A stretch of 64,000 nt of DNA. It comes from an uncultured Bacteroidota bacterium. Its GTDB lineage: Bacteria > Bacteroidota > Bacteroidia > Chitinophagales > Chitinophagaceae. The position numbers and the translations under genes were made by a program. Below are positions 59,284-64,000 of the stretch, piece by piece; the stretch's first letter is position 1, and each line of letters opens with the position of its first letter. The notes under the pieces are model-generated. The model was not told the DNA's origin. It saw only the letters and a program-made list of their open reading frames with translations, and did no database searches. Location of the stretch: assembly GCA_903831575.1 (NCBI GenBank), contig CAIKYB010000009.1, positions 1 through 64,000 of the forward strand. The letters run 5' to 3'.

Positions 59284-60027
59284 CTATATAGATTTCGACT
59301 CTTCATGAAGTAGCCTCACCAGTTCTTCTGGGTTGTCTGGAGAAATTAATTTTACCCCTGATTTGGCAGGAGGAAGATCAAAACTAACAATAGAAGTAAG
59401 CGTTTCGCATTCAATGGGCTCCAGTACTTTTAATGGTTTTGTTCGTGCCCCCATAATCCCTTTCATGTTTGGTATTCTTTGTTCTGCCATTCCTTTTTGA
59501 CAACTTATAATCAACGGCATGGAAACTTTATTTGTTTCTTCTCCACCTTCTATTTCTCTTGTTACAATGGAGTCCGATCCTTCGTTGTCTAATTTAATGG
59601 CATGAGAAATAAACGGCAGATCCAATATTTCTGCAATCATTCCTCCAATAGAAGAGCCATTATAATCAATGGTTTCTTTACCGGTAAGTATAAGATCATA
59701 AGCCCCCTCCTTAGCCGCATGTGCAATTTGTGCAGCTACAAAAAAACTATCTGCACTATCTGAATTAATTCTAATGGCTTCATCACCACCAAGGGCTAAA
59801 GCTTTTCTAATGATGGGTTCACTGTCGGCCGATCCAACATTGATGAGATGCAACTCGATGGAAGGATCTTTTTCTTTGAGCTCAATCGCTCTTACTAATG
59901 CATACCATTCGTCATAAGGATTGATAATCCATTGTACACCATCTGTAGCAAATTTCGTATTGTTCTCCGCGAAAGCTATTTTTGCTGTTGTATCGGGTGT
60001 TTTGCTGATGCAAATCAATATCTTCAT
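59284..60027 (-). CDS. etfB: Electron transfer flavoprotein subunit beta
   Basis: The 247-residue protein starts MKILICISKTPDTTAKIAF and has IDYNGSSIGGMIAEIL (about 121-136) and ISCQKGMAEQRIPNMKGIMGARTKPL (about 180-205), all ETF-beta signatures including the AMP-binding region. It forms the heterodimer with EtfA, encoded just downstream. A -7 element lies at 60086-60093. Confidence 0.95.
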   Translation of the reverse strand: MKILICISKTPDTTAKIAFAENNTKFATDGVQWIINPYDEWYALVRAIELKEKDPSIELHLINVGSADSEPIIRKALALGGDEAIRINSDSADSFFVAAQIAHAAKEGAYDLILTGKETIDYNGSSIGGMIAEILDLPFISHAIKLDNEGSDSIVTREIEGGEETNKVSMPLIISCQKGMAEQRIPNMKGIMGARTKPLKVLEPIECETLTSIVSFDLPPAKSGVKLISPDNPEELVRLLHEESKSI

Positions 60028-60085
60028 AAAATTGATTGGTTGGTTTATTTGATGCTATTATAAAAACTTTATTTTTTATAGGATG

Positions 60086-60093
60086 CAAATATA
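60086..60093 (-). promoter_or_regulatory. -7 element for the etfB-etfA operon
   Basis: TATATTTG on the minus strand, an exact TAnnTTTG, about 59 bases before the etfB start. It lies before the TPR gene on the other strand, which is preferably started at 60125. Confidence 0.45.
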
Positions 60094-60124
60094 CTCTCTT
60101 GAGACGTTTAAAAAAAAGAATGAA

Positions 60125-60433
60125 ATGAGTCGGATTGAAAAAATTATTGAAATGTTGGCTGCTTCAGAAAAAGATAGCTTTTTACAGCATGCATTGGCTT
60201 TGGAGTATATCAAAATTGGAAATAAAGAGGATGCATTAAAGCTATTCATAGATTTGCTAGGTGAAAATCCTGGCTATGTGGGTTCTTATTATCACTTAGG
60301 AAAACTTCATGAGTCTATGGGGGGTGTCGATAAGGCAATTGCTACTTACGAACAAGGAATGGCAGAAGCGAAAAAATCTGGTGACCAACATGCTTATAAT
60401 GAATTGATGGGGGCGAAGGAGGAGTTGGAGTGA
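60125..60433 (+). CDS. Small TPR protein
   Basis: The start at 60125 (MSRIEKIIEML) is chosen over an in-frame ATG at 60083, because the extra residues resemble noncoding DNA and overlap the etfB promoter. The 102-residue protein has three TPR-like helices pairs: SFLQHALALEYIKIGNKEDALKLF, VGSYYHLGKLHESMGGVDKAIATYEQGM, and a capping helix. It probably mediates protein contacts. The partner is unknown. Similar small TPR proteins are common in this phylum. Confidence 0.75.
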   Translation: MSRIEKIIEMLAASEKDSFLQHALALEYIKIGNKEDALKLFIDLLGENPGYVGSYYHLGKLHESMGGVDKAIATYEQGMAEAKKSGDQHAYNELMGAKEELE

Positions 60434-60518
60434 TTAGTTGAATGGTTGGTTAGTTTGTTTTGAATTTCAAACCTTTGCTCCCTTGCGAGCTTTGCGTGAA
60501 ACGACATTGGTTGATTGT
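60432..60518 (+). repeat. Dispersed repeat, copy A of an inverted pair
   Basis: This stretch is the imperfect reverse complement of 62641-62723. A block of 29 bases (60473-60501; begins CTTTGCTCCCTTGCGAGC) is exactly shared. It starts at the TPR stop codon and ends just before tilS. Confidence 0.75.
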
Positions 60519-60535
60519 ATAAATTAAAAGAAAAC

Positions 60536-61885
60536 ATGAGTTTAATATCACAATTTAATGCTTACATAAATGAACAGCATCTCTTTGAAAAAAAGGATAA
60601 GCTTCTGTTGGCTGTAAGTGGCGGTGTGGATTCTGTCGTTCTCTGTGAGTTGTGTTCTCAAAGCGGTTATGATTTTGTTATTGCTCATTGCAATTTTCAA
60701 TTAAGAGGGAAGGAAAGTAACGAGGATGAAATTTTTGTACAATCATTGGCTCGCAAATATAATGTCGATATAAAATCTACTCGGTTTGATACAGAAGATT
60801 ATGCTGAAAAAAATAAACTTAATATTCAGATTGCTGCTCGTGAATTACGCTATAATTTTTTCAATAAAATATTGACGGAGGATAATAGCCTAAAGCATAT
60901 TGTTACAGCCCATCATGCCAATGATAATGCTGAAACGGTGTTAATGAATTTTCTAAAAGGTACTGGTATAAATGGTTTGCAAGGTATTTTACCAAAAGAT
61001 TCGGGTATAGGTGGAAAAGTGGTAAGGCCTTTATTGTTTTCCAAAAAAGACATCTTGATAGCATTTGCAAATGAGAAGCAGCTTCAATGGAGAGAAGATC
61101 AATCTAATGAAACCAACAAATACACGCGCAATTTTTTTCGAAATGAATTGATCCCTTCGATTGAAAAAGTAATGCCTCAATTGGAAGATAATCTTTTGGA
61201 AAATATACAAAGGTTTAAAGAAGTAAATCTGTTATACGAAATTGCTGTTGAAACAATATTAAAAAAACTGGTAGAAAAAAAAGGAAAAGAATTACACATC
61301 CCGGTTTTGAAATTATTAAAAACTCCGGCATTGTCAACTGTTTTGTATGAGTTATTGAAATCTTATTCTTTCTCTTCACAACAGATCCCGGAAGTGATAA
61401 AATTATTGCAGGCCGAATCTGGAAAGTATATCTCCTCTTCAACGCATCGGCTTATTAAAAACAGACAATGGGTGATTTTATCTCCAGTACTGGACAGATT
61501 TTCTAATCATTTTATTATAGAGCAAAACGAGAAGGAGATTCATTTTGATGACATGAAAATCTCCATTCAGCAATCCGAACCACCATTCAATATCAATAAG
61601 GATGAGTATTGTGCTCAAATTGATGCGAGTACGGTTTCGTTTCCATTAATCTTACGGAAATGGAAACAAGGAGATTATTTTTATCCGTTGGGAATGGACA
61701 AAAAGAAAAAGCTAAGTCGTTTTTTTATTGACAATAAATTGTCCCTGCTTGAAAAAGAAAATTGCTGGGTATTGGGATCAGATAAAAAAATAATATGGGT
61801 GGTAGGACAAAGAATGGACAATCGTTGTAAAATAAATCCATCCACAAAACTTGCGATAGTATTCACTTTATCCTCTTCCAAATAA
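60536..61885 (+). CDS. tilS: tRNA(Ile)-lysidine synthase
   Basis: The start at 60536 (MSLISQFNAYIN) is preferred; a TTG 21 bases upstream adds residues overlapping the repeat. The 449-residue enzyme has the PP-loop LAVSGGVDSVVL (about 28-39), HCNFQLRGKES (about 55-65) and TAHHANDNAETVLMNFLKGTG (about 128-148). It makes lysidine at the wobble position of tRNA-Ile(CAU). The stop codon overlaps the convergent rhomboid gene by 18 bases. Confidence 0.94.
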   Translation: MSLISQFNAYINEQHLFEKKDKLLLAVSGGVDSVVLCELCSQSGYDFVIAHCNFQLRGKESNEDEIFVQSLARKYNVDIKSTRFDTEDYAEKNKLNIQIAARELRYNFFNKILTEDNSLKHIVTAHHANDNAETVLMNFLKGTGINGLQGILPKDSGIGGKVVRPLLFSKKDILIAFANEKQLQWREDQSNETNKYTRNFFRNELIPSIEKVMPQLEDNLLENIQRFKEVNLLYEIAVETILKKLVEKKGKELHIPVLKLLKTPALSTVLYELLKSYSFSSQQIPEVIKLLQAESGKYISSSTHRLIKNRQWVILSPVLDRFSNHFIIEQNEKEIHFDDMKISIQQSEPPFNINKDEYCAQIDASTVSFPLILRKWKQGDYFYPLGMDKKKKLSRFFIDNKLSLLEKENCWVLGSDKKIIWVVGQRMDNRCKINPSTKLAIVFTLSSSK

Positions 61886-62521
61886 ACTAGGATTTTTAAG
61901 CTCTTCAACAATTCCTTTTAGCATTTCCGGGTTGTCTACAGCGATAAGAATAAGCGTGAAAACTAAACCGTAAACCGCTCCCCATAAATGCGCATCGTGG
62001 TTGATGTTATCTTGCCCACGGTTTCCCATATAAATACAATAAGCAATAAATAATACCGCATAAACAGCGGCGGATATTTTTATGGCGCCATACAGATAAA
62101 TACTGCTCCAGGGGCTGAATAGTATTGTGGCAAAAACCACTGCTGATACAGCTCCAGATGCACCGAGGGATTTGTATCCGTAACTGTCTTTGTATTTAAA
62201 ATAGCATGACAGATCCGAGATGATTATTGAACTAAAGTATAAGCCTAGATAAGCAATTGTGCCACCAAGAGCATATCCTTTTAAAATTAATTCTAGGTTC
62301 CTTCCGAAAAAATAAAGGGTGAACATATTGAAGAAAAGGTGGGCCATATCGGCATGTAGAAATCCGGAAGTTACAAAGCGGTAATACTCTTTATTTCTTT
62401 TTACATAATAAGGCCACATGATGGTTTTGTTCATCAAGGATTTGTCGCCTGAGCTGATAAAAAAAAAGATAACATTAGTTGCAATCAGCAGAATGGTTAT
62501 TGGAGTAGAGGAGTAGTTCAT
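61868..62521 (-). CDS. Rhomboid family intramembrane serine protease
   Basis: The 217-residue protein has six membrane helices. The rhomboid motifs are present: GFLHADMAHLFFNMFTLYFFGRNLE (about 53-77) in helix 2, the catalytic Ser122 in LGASGAVSAV, and His178 in AHLWGAVYGLVF. It cuts proteins inside the membrane; the substrates are unknown. Relative to others it has a short N-terminal part. It lies between two copies of the inverted repeat. Confidence 0.9.
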   Translation of the reverse strand: MNYSSTPITILLIATNVIFFFISSGDKSLMNKTIMWPYYVKRNKEYYRFVTSGFLHADMAHLFFNMFTLYFFGRNLELILKGYALGGTIAYLGLYFSSIIISDLSCYFKYKDSYGYKSLGASGAVSAVVFATILFSPWSSIYLYGAIKISAAVYAVLFIAYCIYMGNRGQDNINHDAHLWGAVYGLVFTLILIAVDNPEMLKGIVEELKNPSLFGRG

Positions 62522-62640
62522 TTTTTATCTTGTTATATTACTTTTTATGGAGCGCTATTTTGTTTTCATTAGATTAGTATTTACGCAATCAAATTATTGT
62601 CACAAAGGTTTTTTGCCACGAAGATTCGAAATTCAAAACT
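62522..62640. other. Gap between rhomboid gene and dispersed repeat copy B
   Basis: It contains CACAAAGG, TTTTGCCACGAAGATTCG, a text typical of dispersed Bacteroidota intergenic repeats. No gene. Confidence 0.4.
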
Positions 62641-62723
62641 AATCAACCAATATCTTTTCACGCAAAGCTCGCAAGGGAGCAAAGATTCGAAATCTAAAAC
62701 GAACTAATCAACCATTCAACCAT
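62641..62723 (-). repeat. Dispersed repeat, copy B of an inverted pair
   Basis: This is the reverse complement of 60432-60518 with some substitutions. The exact 29-base core here is 62656-62684. It lies downstream of the rhomboid gene start and upstream of the tandem repeats. Confidence 0.75.
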
Positions 62724-62829
62724 CTTTCAACTAATTCACTGAACCAATCAACCAATCAACTAATCAACCATCATTCAACCATCTCTCAACCATCATTCAA
62801 CTAATTCACTGAACCAATCAACCAATCAA
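62701..62829. repeat. Tandem repeats of CAACCA/ATCAACCA type, next to rlmH
   Basis: A 34-base piece (TTCAACTAATTCACTGAACC... to AATCAA) occurs at 62726-62759 and again, identical, at 62796-62829, with a period of 70 bases. In between, ACCATCATTCAACCATC-like text repeats. The array ends at the rlmH stop codon. Confidence 0.8.
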
Positions 62830-63303
62830 TCACTGGTGATGATATTTTTCATTTCTGTTAATACTGCAAGCTCGATAAATTTGTTCGGCAAGTAGCATTC
62901 TTACTATTTGATGTGGAAAGACCAATTGAGATAAGCTCCATTTAAAATTGGCTCGCTCTAAAATAGTTGCACTTACTCCAAAAGCGCCGCCAATTAAGAA
63001 GACAATGCTCTTCTCGCTCTCATTGGCTCTTTGCTGAATGAAAGTTGCCAAACCTTCACTTGATAATTGTTTTCCCCTTTCGTCTAATACTACCAGGTAG
63101 TCTTCTTTTTTTAGTAGCCCAATGATGACTTCTCCTTCTTTTTGTTTGAGATCAGCTTCACTCATCACTCCCGAATTTTTTGGAGTAGGAATAATTTGCC
63201 ATTGAACAGGGTAGTAGTTGCTAATTCTTCTTGTAAAGAGCTGGATGCCTTCTTCTACATGGCTTTCATTTGATTTCCCTATTGACCAAAATTGAATTTT
63301 CAC
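62830..63303 (-). CDS. rlmH: 23S rRNA (pseudouridine1915-N3)-methyltransferase RlmH
   Basis: The 157-residue SPOUT enzyme has the family motifs: FLIGGAFGVSATIL (about 102-115), FPHQIVRMLLAEQIYRACSI (about 128-147), and a trefoil-knot C-terminus ending NEKYHHQ. It methylates pseudouridine 1915 in 23S rRNA. The length is typical. It is the next gene after the DUF1543 gene, 7 bases downstream. Confidence 0.95.
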   Translation of the reverse strand: MKIQFWSIGKSNESHVEEGIQLFTRRISNYYPVQWQIIPTPKNSGVMSEADLKQKEGEVIIGLLKKEDYLVVLDERGKQLSSEGLATFIQQRANESEKSIVFLIGGAFGVSATILERANFKWSLSQLVFPHQIVRMLLAEQIYRACSINRNEKYHHQ

Positions 63304-63310
63304 AATCGTG

Positions 63311-63871
63311 TTATTTTATTTTGGATAAGTTGGTGTAACCAATATGTAAGAGATCTTTTGCTGCTTTTTTATTGGCAATAATTTTAAGCGTATACTTTTC
63401 TTTTACAGCGGCTGGAAGAATGTCCTGGATGTCATACATGTCATCAACATCGATTCCGTATTTGTCATCTATATGCGATGAGGCGCCTTTGAATCCTGTA
63501 TGTAAATAAAATGCTGATGCTTTTGCCGTTTTGATAGCAGCAGATTTACTTTCTGCAGGAATAACCATTTTGTAATGATACTCCTCGAATTCTCCAGGCT
63601 TGTAACCGCCAAGGTTTAGAAAAAAAAGTTTTAATTTATTTTCTTTAGCAGATTTTTTTTTCGAATGGGGCACAACAGTAACTTCAAACCCATCCGCTTC
63701 AGTTACTTCTCTCCAGGTGTCAATATGAATACTGCCACTATCAGGCCAGAATTCTTTAATAGCTGGGATGGTCTCTTTTAAATTCTCGCTGATGGTAAAA
63801 AATAAATCGTGCTGTTCTGTATGTCTGCCTTTTGGTTTGCATCCAAGAAGTAGCATGAAAAGTTTCGGCAT
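63311..63871 (-). CDS. DUF1543 domain protein
   Basis: The 186-residue protein begins MPKLFMLLLGCKPKGRHTEQHD and has FFTISENLKETIPAIKEFWP, GSIHIDTWREV and VEE-like strands typical of DUF1543. The family occurs in many proteobacteria and Bacteroidota and has no known function. The second part (about 100-186) repeats a similar alpha-beta pattern. It starts 2 bases from the stop of the CDGSH gene and is likely in the same operon as rlmH. Confidence 0.85.
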   Translation of the reverse strand: MPKLFMLLLGCKPKGRHTEQHDLFFTISENLKETIPAIKEFWPDSGSIHIDTWREVTEADGFEVTVVPHSKKKSAKENKLKLFFLNLGGYKPGEFEEYHYKMVIPAESKSAAIKTAKASAFYLHTGFKGASSHIDDKYGIDVDDMYDIQDILPAAVKEKYTLKIIANKKAAKDLLHIGYTNLSKIK

Positions 63872-63873
63872 TT

Positions 63874-64000
63874 TTATAATGTTTTTTTAGGAGGTAAAGC
63901 AAAGGCTATGGCTTCATGTTCGAATTTTCCTTTGTGAGATCCATCGCAGAAGGGTTTGTTTTGAGATAGCCCGCATCTGCATATTCCAACAATTTCTCGT
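63874..64000 (-). CDS. CDGSH iron-sulfur domain protein, C-terminal part (5' truncated by window edge)
   Basis: The minus-strand frame is open to the window edge and ends at the TAA at 63874-63876; 41 residues are visible, including ICRCGLSQNKPFCDGSH. This has the three cysteines and His of the CDGSH (mitoNEET-type) [2Fe-2S] motif, C-x-C-x2-S-x3-P-x-C-D-G-S-H, followed by KGKFEHEAIAFALPPKK and the stop. The N-terminal part lies outside the window. It is 2 bases upstream of the DUF1543 gene, so they are probably one transcript. Confidence 0.85.
   Translation of the reverse strand, partial: REIVGICRCGLSQNKPFCDGSHKGKFEHEAIAFALPPKKTL

Noticed and set aside
62701-62829. Possible CRISPR array
   Set aside because: The repeats are irregular, low-complexity and have a 70-base period with only two exact units; there are no spacers of uniform size and no cas genes.
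1-64000. Integrated phage or conjugative element
   Set aside because: No integrase, transposase, capsid, relaxase or transfer genes were seen; the window is mainly conserved chromosomal genes.

Overview
The window looks like a chromosomal segment of a low-GC Bacteroidota, most likely from the Chitinophagaceae/Chitinophagales group; that placement is inferred from gene content, not measured. The evidence is two proteins with type IX secretion (T9SS) C-terminal sorting domains, the T9SS component SprE/PorW, bacillithiol enzymes (BshC and a YfiT/BstA-like DinB protein), a HYC_CC_PP-type protein, a Porin_10-type porin, paired M16 peptidases, -7 elements of the Bacteroidota type TAnnTTTG, and few Shine-Dalgarno sequences. 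No phage, insertion sequence or CRISPR array was found. Most genes are conserved chromosomal functions.

Layout. 1-983: end of an M16 peptidase gene, then a tRNA-Leu(UAA) locus with a broken tRNA copy in front of an almost complete one. 984-9709: a YceI-like protein, then a 2664-residue T9SS surface protein on the minus strand. 10140-15081: a sulfur/persulfide cluster holding a Crp/Fnr regulator, a rhodanese, a thioredoxin, two small membrane proteins, a CstB-like persulfide dioxygenase-rhodanese, a TPMT-like methyltransferase, and, divergently, a second DUF2892 protein and an OsmC protein. Three GTAAC-N4-GTTAC-like palindromes lie in its promoter regions. 15467-19030: a second T9SS cargo, a SprT-like protein, and AtpI-like, AtpZ and an M23-N-terminus-like membrane protein. 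19306-24736: sprE/porW and a PBP1A, which share an almost identical leader. 24733-29605: a GNAT, sucC, purine nucleoside phosphorylase and a porin. 29702-31969: a probable metal (copper-like) operon. 31990-34976: an FkbM methyltransferase plus a paired ATP-grasp-like protein and class I glutamine amidotransferase of unknown pathway. 35130-38186: rimO and bshC. 38187-45531: REP-like palindrome, M16 pair, hppD, an L,D-transpeptidase and aspartokinase. 45675-51457: fbp, an ABC ATPase, FKBP, YfiT/BstA-like, NUDIX, folC and a TonB-like protein. 51550-60027: YggS, acyl-CoA dehydrogenase, CDF and VIT metal transporters, rocD, ispE, bifunctional nuclease, etfA and etfB. 60125-64000: TPR, tilS, rhomboid, rlmH, DUF1543 and the end of a CDGSH iron-sulfur protein, with dispersed repeats between them.

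How the genes fit together. SprE would help export the two T9SS cargo proteins to the cell surface. The CstB-like enzyme, rhodanese, thioredoxin and OsmC protein form a plausible persulfide detoxification set. Bacillithiol, made by a pathway that includes BshC, is its likely thiol carrier. ETF and the acyl-CoA dehydrogenase can work together in fatty-acid or amino-acid oxidation. HppD starts the homogentisate branch of tyrosine breakdown. The most interesting leads are the sulfur regulon with its operators, the amidotransferase/ATP-grasp pair, and the tandem tRNA-Leu locus.
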